This document shows positions 56,023-64,000 of a stretch of 64,000 nucleotides of DNA, piece by piece. The notes under the pieces are model-generated. The model was not told the DNA's origin, searched no databases, and was given only the letters and a program-made list of their open reading frames with translations. The stretch comes from Avena insularis (lineage: Eukaryota; Streptophyta; Magnoliopsida; Poales; Poaceae). Every line of letters begins with the position of its first letter. The first letter of the stretch is position 1. The stretch covers positions 237,501,661 to 237,565,660 of the forward strand of contig CM042685.1 of assembly GCA_023614405.1 (NCBI GenBank). Direction: 5' to 3'. A program made the translations under genes and the position numbers.

Positions 56023-56622
56023 TGTCACATCCCAAAATTTTCCAAATTTTGAAATGTGAAAAATAAATAAACAAAATAAAATGTTGCTGAAATTTAGGGT
56101 GATAAGAAACTTTTTGAATCCAATTGGAAACATCAAAACCTATTTTGATCAAATAAAATCCTAAAGGGATTTAAAAAGATAAACAATTAATAAATAAAAT
56201 TATGATAGTTGGAATTACTATTTTTAGATCTTTTAATAAAAAGATTTGGTTTTCAAAAGAAAAGTGGAATTATAAATAAGGATTATTTTATAGAGCCAAA
56301 TTAAGTCTTGGCCAAGCTTTTGAAATAAAATATTTCTATTTGATAAAAAGACTAAAGGTTTATTTAAATAAAATAATGAGGATTTATTAATATCCAATTT
56401 TATTAAAGTAAAGGCTTTTCCATTTTAAAGAAACACTAAAACTTGTTAATTTATTTTAAATAAGTTTTCCAAATGTTTTATTTATTCAAATAAAACTTAC
56501 TGAATTGGTTTTGATATTATTTAGATTTCAAATAGAGTTTTTAATAAATTAAATCCTATTTGAATTAAAGACTAAGGTCTATTTTATTTAATTATTAATG
56601 GATCCTAAAAAGAATAAAAAAA
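56023..56622 (+). repeat. Truncated 3' LTR, 600 bp
   Basis: Aligns end to end with 50230-50829 with no length difference and few substitutions. It ends in A7 at 56616-56622. Confidence 0.88.
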
Positions 56623-56678
56623 GCAATACTCACAGTAAAAGTTTCCCTTACCAGTTCCACTCTTCAATAGCGCATCAC

Positions 56679-56696
56679 TCCCCGGCAATGGCGCCA
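56679..56696 (-). promoter_or_regulatory. Athila primer-binding site
   Basis: TGGCGCCATTGCCGGGGA on the minus strand, 11 bases inside the 5' LTR end. This sequence is the primer site known from Athila-type elements (tRNA-Asp). Confidence 0.85.
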
Positions 56697-56707
56697 GAAA
56701 ATAGTCT

Positions 56708-58326
56708 TGATGACCCACAAGTATAGGGGTTGTATCATAGTACTTTCGATAAATAGGAGTGTCGATCCCAACGAGGAGCAGAAGGTGTTGAATAGTGGTA
56801 TGGAGCAGGAAATCCCTGTGAATACTTAGCAAACGGATTTTTAGTGGTTTTCTAACAAGGCAACAAAACAAGGAGCAAGTAACAAGAGTAATGAACAAAC
56901 GGAGCAAGTGGCCCAATCCTTTCTTAGCAAAGGACAAGCTGGTGGAAATACTTATAAGGACCAAACATTCTTGAGGACACGTGGGAATTCTGTCAAGTGC
57001 TTTCGCTTCAAATAGCTGAGTACTCTTCTTTGGTGTTTATAAGTGTTGTGTGGGTGAACCTGTGCTAACATACCGCCCTTCCTAGGACTAATACGTACTT
57101 GTGATTAAACCCCCTACAAACATCCGTAACTACAGGAAAGTAATTAATATATAAATCTAACCACAACCTTAAACTCTGAGATCCTACGCTCCCTTATGCA
57201 AAGGTGTCCTAACGGGGGTTTAGGTTTCTGTCACTCCGGCAACCCCACAATTAGTAGCCAAATACACAATGCATTCCCCTAGGCCCATAAATGGTGAAGT
57301 GTCATGTAGTCGACGTTCACATGACACCACTAGAAGAATAGCACCACAACTTAAATACTAAACCATTGAATAATAACTCATCATAGATTTACTACTAACA
57401 ACATGACTTCTCCCATGTCCTCAAGAACTAAACGAACTACTCACAAGACATCATATGGATCTAGATCAAAGATGATATGATAATGGATAACAATCTGAAC
57501 ATAAACAATAATCCAATGGTTCCACTCACAAGCATCAACTACAATAGTAATTAACATCGGGAAAGTTTCCCCTAACAAACTAAAGCAATATCCAACACAA
57601 TTTTTACAGCAGGACGGAGTGGTGATGATGGTGTTGGTGGAGATGATGGTGATCCCGATGAATCCTAGCTTGATGACGGTGTTGATGGCGACGATCTCCC
57701 CTCTCCGGGGAGGAATTCCCCTGGCATAAATCTGTCTGCCGGAGAGATCTTTATCTCTCGGTGTTTTCCGCCCCCCAGAGGCGGCAGAAACCTATATGTG
57801 GTCTCTCCCCTGGAATTAGGGTTCCGTAGGGAAGATATAAGGAAGGAAGGCGAGTCGGAGGTCGGGCACACCGCCTGAAAGCCAGGTTGGGCCGCTCCTA
57901 GAAAGTAGAGCCCACAGGCCCCATCTCCTTCCCTCTTACAACAGGCAGGCGCGTGGTGGGCCTCCTTAGGGGGGTGGGGCCCGGCCCCCGAGGCCCATCC
58001 CTTCTTCCCGTGGGCCTGCGGAGGGGGTAGTGTGGGCGCGCCCAGCTCCTGTGTGCCCCCCCCCCCATCTCCCTCCTTCCCTTCTTCCTTTGTCTTTTGG
58101 TAAAATAATATGTTTCCATATTTTTATGGTATTTCTCCGATCTTCGCGAAATTGCACCGAAACGCCTTCTTTTCCATCAGAATCCAGACTCCGGCAGTCC
58201 ATCCTCCAAGAATCATCCAACATGCATAAACATATGAAAAGCCATAAGTAATACCTCATAATAAGACAAATATCAATGAATAGAGGTAAATTATGATATA
58301 GAAAGTGATGCAAATTGGGCGTATGA
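56708..58326 (-). repeat. Athila 5' LTR (1,619 bp)
   Basis: Pairs with 31799-33293. It is longer because of extra GC-rich sequence at about 57890-58080, which includes a C-run (58057-58066). Inner end TGATGACCC (plus strand); outer end GCGTATGA. Confidence 0.88.
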
Positions 58327-58331
58327 GCCTC
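58327..58331. repeat. Athila target-site duplication, right copy
   Basis: GCCTC, identical to 31794-31798. Confidence 0.8.
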
Positions 58332-58773
58332 CAATTAGGTTATGGATGTGTGCCTCGAACTTGTTGTAAAGGTGACAACTTCCACCTCGAAGGTTGATGA
58401 TATAGTGGAAGAGGTGAATCGAACCCTTTGGGGTGAGGTTCATCGGAGAACAAGGGAGTCCTCTTGTGGCATTGGTGGTTTCAAACCACCCCCTCTCCAA
58501 ACGTATACGTACTTCCCCTAAAAAGGAAGGAACTACGGGAAACAAACCCTTGTGTCTCCATGTGCTCCACTTTGGTTACTTCTATCCTTTACCGCACTTT
58601 ACTTATCTTGTTCTTTCTTAGTGTATGTGCTAGATTGACATATAGGTAAATTCACCTTGGTTCCATAATCTAGAGAATTTACCTTTTGTGTCAAACCCTA
58701 ATTTGAAAATGAGTAAAATTTGAAGTAGCACATATTCACCCCCCCCCCTTTAGGTGCCCATACGATCCTTTCA
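58332..58773 (+). repeat. Copia 5' LTR, second part
   Basis: Resumes after the Athila insertion and ends GATCCTTTCA, the inverse of the LTR start TGAAAGGA. A C-run (58740-58748) precedes the end, as in related Copia LTRs. Confidence 0.82.
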
Positions 58774-58775
58774 AT

Positions 58776-58788
58776 TGGTATCAGAGCC
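58776..58788 (+). promoter_or_regulatory. Copia primer-binding site
   Basis: TGGTATCAGAGCC, two bases after the LTR end. It is of the initiator Met-tRNA type, the normal Copia primer. Confidence 0.88.
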
Positions 58789-58824
58789 TCGGATCTTTAT
58801 TCGGGCTTTACCGCCTAAGAGTAA

Positions 58825-60296
58825 ATGGGTAGGAAAGGGGATGAGGTAGGGGATGAGGCAAGTACCACGGTGTCCATGGCGGACCTCAAGAATTTGGAAA
58901 CAAGCTTGAGTTCCACCTTGGGCAACAAAATCAAACAATTGCGCGACCTAGTCGAGCAACTTGTTAAAGAGAGATTTGCCTCACCTCCTCCCTCTCCTCA
59001 AGAGGGACTGTCACCACCTCCAAAGGTGAATGCCTCGTCATCACCCACGGGTGTGGTGGTGGGGAAAAATGAAAACACTAATCCCTCCATCAAGAAGGAT
59101 GGTGGGAAGGGAGAGCACCATGAGGCTCAAGGATGGTACTCCCCCGACCCCCCCAATTCCTCACCCTCATATAAACAATAGGGAGACCCACCTAAGCTTG
59201 TTGCATCTACTTTTTCTCAATGGCAATCACTAATGAAATCTCATGTGTGCAGCTCTTGTATTGAGTTATGGAATATCATTAAAGAAGGACTCTGTATTGT
59301 GGATCCAACCAACTTGACAAGAAGAGAAGTTGTCAATAGTCAACTCAATGCCACCGCTTTGCACATGATTCAACAAGGATTGGGTACAAAAGATTACCCT
59401 CACATTGAACACCTCAACACCTCCAAGGAAGCTTGGGATGCTCTCACGGAGTTATATGTTGGAAATGAGAGCATGAGAACGAACCGGTATGATGCACTAA
59501 GGAATGAAGACGAAGGCTTCTATATGAAGGATGGTGAAGATCATGAAGACATGTATCGAAGGCTCAAGTCCACTACCACCGCCTTTAGGAATGTGGGTGT
59601 CTCACATGTGGATGATGCTTGGATAAAAAGGAAATATGTGAGTGCACTCATGCCCTTTGAGCCCACCGACTTGAAGAGTCTACAAGGAAGACACAACTAC
59701 CATCTAATGATCTCCAATGAAGTTATGCAACAGATGTCCTCTTTCAAGGTTGCCGCCAAGAATGCCAAAGATGCCCGCGCTCGAGCCCTTGGAATGATCA
59801 ATGGTGTCCACCTTGCCTTAAAGGCCAAAGTTGTGGAGTATGTGGATGAAGATGAAAGTGATGAAGGTTTATCTATGAGCCACCCCGATAATGGCAAGGT
59901 TTCTCATGGTGAATATATGGCTTCTATGCTAAAAACTTTTGGAAAGATCCCGCCAAGGCCAAGATGGAGATGCAACGAAGAAGCAACCCAAATAGGAGAA
60001 GAGACAATGTCACTAAATTGAGAACTTGATTCAATTGTGGTGACCGCTATCACTTTGTGGCTGGTTGTCCCTATGAGAAAAGAGAAGATCATGGGGGTAA
60101 ACTTGTGTTGAAGAAAACCTCCAAAGCTCCTTTCAAGAAACCCTTCATCAAGAAGAATCCCACCAACAAGAAGTCAGGTGAAATTTTCTTGATCACTCAT
60201 GAAGAATTCTCCTCCGGCAATGAAGATGATGAAGAGGAAACATCAAGTGGTGTGGATGCTCTTGCAATACTTCTACACCCACATTCTCACTCTTAG
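58825..60296 (+). pseudogene. Copia gag (UBN2-type) with zinc knuckle
   Basis: Frame 58825-60021 is broken only by TAG 59179-59181. The Lys/Glu-rich start (MADLKNLETSLSS) and a Pro/Ser linker lead to the UBN2 domain (HVCSSCIELWNIIKEGL, LNTSKEAWDALTELY, EDMYRRLKSTTTAFRNVG, WIKRKYVSALMPFEP). After a frame change near 60025 comes the knuckle FNCGDRYHFVAGC, whose first Cys codon is now TGA (60027-60029), then a Lys-rich tail. Gag coats and packages the RNA. It matches SIRE/Maximus-like Copia elements in style. Confidence 0.85.
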
Positions 60297-61355
60297 ACTC
60301 TCCAAATGAGAATATATCCAACAAGAACATCACTTGCCTTATGGCACGAGGAACGGAGGAATTATAATCGCCACACCCCTCCTTCTTGGTTGATGATGAG
60401 ATATCTCTTGAGGTCAAAAGGAATTAGTTGCTTTTGATGTGTTCATGAATAACTTTCAAGGGGAGCACAAGCGACATTTTGTGGACCTCCTAGATCAACT
60501 TTCCCACACACACAAGAGATTCTTGATGAGATATGTAAACTAGGGAGAGAGCACATGATTGAGGTAGAAGCTCTAAATAATGCTCTAGAAGAAGAACAAG
60601 AGACTAGAATGTCTCTTGAACTAAAAGTTGAAGGGCTTGATGGGGCAAATGACCTAATTGTTAATAGAATCATCAAGGGACGTGACCATGCTATTGCTAA
60701 ATATAAAAAGGCTAAAAAGGATAAGATTCAGTTTGGTGTTGTTCATGAAAAACTTGCCGAGGACTTTAGGATAATTGACAAGGCTCACAAGGCCTTGGAG
60801 AGTGAACTCTTGTTACTCACAAAGTCTCGTGAGAAGATTCAAACTCAATTGACCAATATTTCTTCACCTAGTACTTTCATTCCTTCTAGTTGTACAAATG
60901 TACTTGAAGAAAATGCTAGGTTGAAGGAGGAGTTAGCTAAGGCCACCTTCCCCAAAGGGAACAAGTCCATTGATGACCTCTTGAGTAAGCAGAGGCCAAA
61001 TGGTGAGAAAGGGGGCATTGGCTTTGTTTCCAAAGCCAAGAAGAAGAACAACAAGAAGAATAAGGCCAAGCCCGCACAAGAAAAATACAAGGCCATTGTG
61101 GGTAGTAAGACCACAAGTGGCAAAATTATGTCTCATGATGACTTTGCGGGAAGTGCTAACCCTCACTGTGTTTTAATGCATGACTATTATGGTGATGTGT
61201 ATGCACAATATGTTGGCCCATTTTATGGTTATATTGCTTGGTCTATTTGGGTTCCCAAGACCCTTGTTGCTAACAAAAGAGGACCCATTGAAAAATGGGT
61301 AACTAAATACTAGTTTGATCTTTTATAGACCTATGCTTCCAGAGGGTCAAAATGG
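60297..61355 (+). pseudogene. Copia gag-protease linker, coiled-coil rich
   Basis: Same frame as pol. 60555-61313 is open: a long helical Glu/Lys-rich stretch (ALNNALEEEQETRMSLELKV, EENARLKEELAKATFPKGN) then Lys/Asn-rich KAKKKNNKKNKAKPAQ. Long coiled-coil linkers between knuckle and protease are usual in SIRE/Maximus-like elements. Stops at 60294-60296 and 61311-61313 bound it. Confidence 0.7.
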
Positions 61356-61829
61356 GTGCTTGATAGTGGATGCACAAGTCATATGACCGGAAGCACATCT
61401 ATTGTCAAGGAGTTGAGACCAAATGATGATAAAATATCCATGGAATATGCCGACAAGTCAAAGTCTAAGGTAATGGGTTTCGGCAAGGTTGTGGTTGCCC
61501 ACGATATTACTCTCGTGGACGTCATTCTTGTTGAGACCCTTGTCTATAATTTACTTTCAATTTGTGCTCTTGGAAAGATGGGTTTTGTCATATTTATTGA
61601 TAATGATATTGTGGTCCTCAAGTGGAGCAAGTCTCTAAAGGTCGCTTTCGTTGGGTACGTCAAAAATGACTTGTATGTGGTTGAATTTTCAGGGGAAACC
61701 ACTACAAGTGCGATGTGCTTATTTGGAAAGGCCGATGTTGGTTGGTTATGGCATCGCCGTCTAGCTCATGTCAACATGAGAACTTTGCAAATTCTCGACA
61801 AGGATGGCCATATTGTTGGAATAAAATAA
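61356..61829 (+). pseudogene. Copia protease and GAG-pre-integrase
   Basis: LDSGCTSHMTG gives the catalytic DSG at 61362-61370, followed by a beta-rich domain (VVVAHDITLVDVILVETL, YNLLSICALGKMGF). Then LWHRRLAHVNMRTLQIL is the His-x4-His part of the integrase zinc finger. TAA at 61827-61829 interrupts before the Cys-x2-Cys part (VCKAC, about 61855). The protease cuts the Gag-Pol precursor. Confidence 0.85.
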
Positions 61830-62915
61830 AATGTTTGTTTTGCCAAAGATCGTGTTTGCAAGGCTTGTGTTGAACGAAAGATACATGATTCTCCCCACAA
61901 GCCGAAGAACTACATCAAGTCTAAGAGGATCTTGGAGCTCCTTCATGTGGATCTTTTTGGTCCTCCAACTCATGCAAGTCTTGGTCAGAAGAATTATTGT
62001 TTGTTGATTGTTGATGACTACTCAAGATACACATGGGTATATTTCTTCAAGTTGAAAAGTGAGACCCAAGAAAACTTCATTGACTTAATCAACATGGCTC
62101 AACGTCAACACAATGTCCCCGTGTTGACAATAAAGAGTGACAATGGCACCGAGTTCAAGAACTACACCTTAAATGGATTTCTTAGTGATGAGGGGATAAA
62201 ACATTAATATTCCGCTGCATATACCCCTCAACAAAATGGTGTAGCCGAGAGGAAGAACCGGACTCTTATTGATATGGCAAGGACCATGTTGGCGGACTTT
62301 AAATCTCCATACAATTTTTGGGCCGAAGCAATCTCCACCGCATGACATGCATCAAACCGGCTCTACCTCCGCAAAGAATTGATCAAGAATCTAGATGAAA
62401 TTCTTACCAGTAACAATCCCAACATTTCATACTTCCAGGTGTTCAGTTGTAAGGGTTTCTATCGCATAAAGGGTGTTCGTTTGTCCAAATTTGATTCCAA
62501 AGCATTAGAGGGTATTTTTGTTGGTTATGGTCTCGAATACCACACTTATAGAATCTATGAAAAGCTCTCTAGAACTATCATAGAATATTGTAGTGTGGTT
62601 TTTGAAGAATATGATGGTCCCCAAAGGGCGTGTGTTGATGTTTGTGATGTAGATGATGAAATGCCTCAGGATGCCATAGGGAGAATGGGTGCGGGATTCA
62701 TTCGCCCCGTTGAGGAACCCCTTATGGATGATCAAAAAGAACTATGCCCTACTCAAGTGGAGCCCTCATCTTCACAACATCAACAAGCTCCTATCGAGGA
62801 GGACAATGACCCAAGCGAAAGAAAAGTTGTGGACCCTCAACAAGTTGATCAGGGAGAATCCTCTAGCCAGGAGGAGCATGAGTCTTCATTTTCCAGAATG
62901 TCTAGCACTACTTAG
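61830..62915 (+). pseudogene. Copia integrase
   Basis: Same frame. HVDLFGPPTHASLGQKNY holds the first Asp, VDDYSRYTWVYFFKLK follows, TIKSDNGTEFKNYTL the second Asp, and QQNGVAERKNRTLIDMARTM the Glu after a TAA at 62205-62207. Then the C-terminal block SKFDSKALEGIFVGYGLEYH and a Ser/Glu-rich linker lead to RT. A TGA near 62343 and TAG at 62913-62915 also interrupt. The DDE triad itself is preserved. Confidence 0.87.
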
Positions 62916-64000
62916 TCTATTGAACAAGGAAGATTTGTACAATATGCCATAAGATCATCTCAATGCATGTCTAGAAGTGTGCCTGATCAAGACCAAGGTC
63001 AATTTGTGCCTCTTGATGAAGAGAATGATTCCTATGATGATCAAGGTCAAGTTAATGGTCAAGACGAGGACCAAAATTATGAAGATATCCCCACAAGAAA
63101 CAACAAGAAGATCGAAACTCGTCGCCAAGCTAGAGTGGATAGAATGTTGGAATTAAGAGACCACACTCTACAGAATGTGGTAGGGGATCTAAGAAGAGGG
63201 ATGTCCACTAGAGCTTAATTGAAGAGTTTTTGTGATCACCAAGCACACATTTACATGGTGGAACCAAAGAAAGTTTGGGAAGCTCTTGAAGATTCAGATT
63301 GGTTGGAAGCAATGCACAAAGAGCTCAACAACTTTGAGAGTAACAAAGTATGGAAGTTAGTTGAAAAGCCAAAAGATTGCCGCAATGTTATAGGCACCAA
63401 GTGGATATTCAAGAAAAAGCAAGATGAGCATGGAATTGTTGTGAGGAACAAGGCAATATTGGTTGCATAAGGGTTCTCTCAAATTGAAGGCATTGATTAT
63501 GGAGAGACATATTCACCCGTGGCTCGCATTGAGTCCATCCGTATCCTTCTTGCTTATGCGGCACATCATAACTTTAAATTACAACAAATGGATGTACAAA
63601 GTGCATTTCTTAATGGTCCATTGCATGAGTTGGTATATGTGAAGCAACCCTTGGGGTTCGAGGATCCTAACTTCCCAAACCATGTCTACAAACTTGATAA
63701 GGCGCTCTATGGGTTCAAACAAGCCCCACACACGTGGTATGAGCACCTTAGAGAGTTGTTGTTAGACCCTGGGTTTGAGGTTGGGAAAATCAATCCCACT
63801 CTTTTTACTAAGAAGGTCAATGGGGAGCTTTTTGTATGCCAAATATATGTTTATGATATTATCTTTGGCTCATCTAACAAAGCTTTTAATGATGAATTCT
63901 CAAAGCTTATGACTAATAGGTTCCGGATGTCTATGATGGGGGAATTGAGAGTATTTCTTGGTTTTGAGATCAAGCAAGTAAGAGGAGGAACCTTTTTCAA
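62916..64000 (+). pseudogene. Copia reverse transcriptase, partial at window end
   Basis: Same frame with TAA at 63216-63218 and 63468-63470. RT starts WLEAMHKELNNFESNKVWKL, VIGTKWIFKKKQDEHG, then YGETYSPVARIESIRILLA, LQQMDVQSAFLNG, LYGFKQAPHTWYEHL and the palm motif IYVYDIIFGSS. The catalytic YVDD reads YVYD: codon TAT at 63852-63854 replaces an Asp codon. MGELRVFLGFEIKQ is the last block before the window ends. RNase H and the 3' LTR lie outside. Confidence 0.88.

Larger units (their letters stand above)
50230..56622 (+). mobile_element. Long-LTR, gag-only retrotransposon, right LTR truncated
   Basis: The same family as 40016-49635 but opposite orientation. 5' LTR 50230-54179, primer site 54182, gag 54762-55832, polypurine tract 56009-56022, then only the first 600 bp of the 3' LTR (56023-56622). 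The right LTR stops inside an A7 run and is followed by Athila leader sequence about 60 bp from the Athila primer site, so one deletion removed the remaining LTR and the Athila gag N-terminus. The left flank is ACAAC; no right duplication can be tested. Confidence 0.88.
31799..58326 (-). mobile_element. Athila-type Gypsy retrotransposon with nested insertions
   Basis: LTRs at 31799-33293 (3') and 56708-58326 (5') flank, on the minus strand, a primer site, gag, protease, RT, RNase H and integrase, a downstream extra ORF and a polypurine tract. The primer site TGGCGCCATTGCCGGGGA is the Athila/tRNA-Asp type. Two long-LTR elements (40016-49635, 50230-56622) sit in its gag region; without them and one duplication copy it would be about 10.5 kb. 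Integrase sits last in pol, as in Gypsy elements, and the lineage resembles wheat Sabrina-like elements. Frameshifts and stops mean it is dead. Duplication GCCTC on both sides. Confidence 0.9.
30967..64000 (+). mobile_element. Copia LTR retrotransposon (SIRE/Maximus-like), runs off the window
   Basis: The 5' LTR starts TGAAAGGA at 30967 and ends TCCTTTCA at 58773, an 8-bp perfect terminal inversion. It is split by the Athila element at 31798/58327, so its own length is about 1.27 kb. Then come the primer site (58776), gag, protease, integrase and the beginning of reverse transcriptase, all plus strand. The 3' LTR lies beyond the window. It is inserted in the LINE ending at 30966; the left duplication candidate is TCAGC. 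Coding is broken by stops and one gag/pol frame change. Confidence 0.85.

Overview
The window looks like a piece of a large, repeat-rich grass nuclear genome, most likely Pooideae (wheat, barley, rye, oat and relatives). The evidence is the mix of Athila-type Gypsy, SIRE/Maximus-like and BARE/Angela-like Copia, CACTA, hAT and LINE sequences, spliceosomal introns, and one intact-looking grass bHLH gene. No rRNA, tRNA, CRISPR array or prokaryotic operon was seen. Family names rest on recognised motifs, because no database search was possible.

Layout. (1) 1-10.7 kb is a patchwork. A broken CCHC zinc-knuckle ORF is cut by a Gypsy LTR (from 1905), followed by a CACTA end with subterminal palindromes (ends 3059). 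A Gypsy 3' region follows, split by a 3.6-kb hAT element (4434-8012, 8-bp target duplication AGCATATA, decayed transposase), then that Gypsy's polypurine tract and LTR (from 8215) and a small unknown ORF (9679-10209). (2) 10.9-15.5 kb, minus strand, holds the one convincing host gene: a five-exon UNE10/PIF-type bHLH transcription factor of 457 residues. It has one GC-AG intron, a hAT MITE with perfect 8-bp duplication in intron 2, and a 3-copy tandem repeat in intron 1. (3) 16.5-21.8 kb is a decayed minus-strand L1-like LINE whose 5' edge carries a 33-bp near-perfect inverted repeat. (4) 21.8-27.9 kb is mostly unassigned, with BARE/Angela-like LTR scraps, a hairpin MITE (23905-24233), a B3-domain fragment and a GRF-zinc-finger-like relic. 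(5) 27.9-64 kb is a four-level nest. A plus-strand LINE (27932-30966) is interrupted by a plus-strand Copia (from 30967, running off the window). A minus-strand Athila-type Gypsy (31799-58326, duplication GCCTC) sits inside the Copia LTR. Two long-LTR, gag-only elements sit in the Athila gag: a complete minus-strand one (40016-49635, duplication GTTCA) and a truncated plus-strand one (50230-56622).

How the parts relate. The Copia and Athila supplied ordinary gag-pol machinery but both are now broken by stops and frameshifts, and the Copia also has a Tyr for Asp change in its reverse-transcriptase active site. The long-LTR elements have about 4-kb LTRs, an initiator-Met-tRNA primer site and a small gag-like ORF but no pol, so they must have depended on other elements. 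The complete copy encodes a knuckle-only protein (three CCHC knuckles plus one atypical), while its relative keeps a capsid-like domain and one damaged knuckle. This modular gag-only family is the best candidate for something under-described. The hAT element and the MITE in the bHLH intron share terminal repeats, suggesting a master/derivative relationship.
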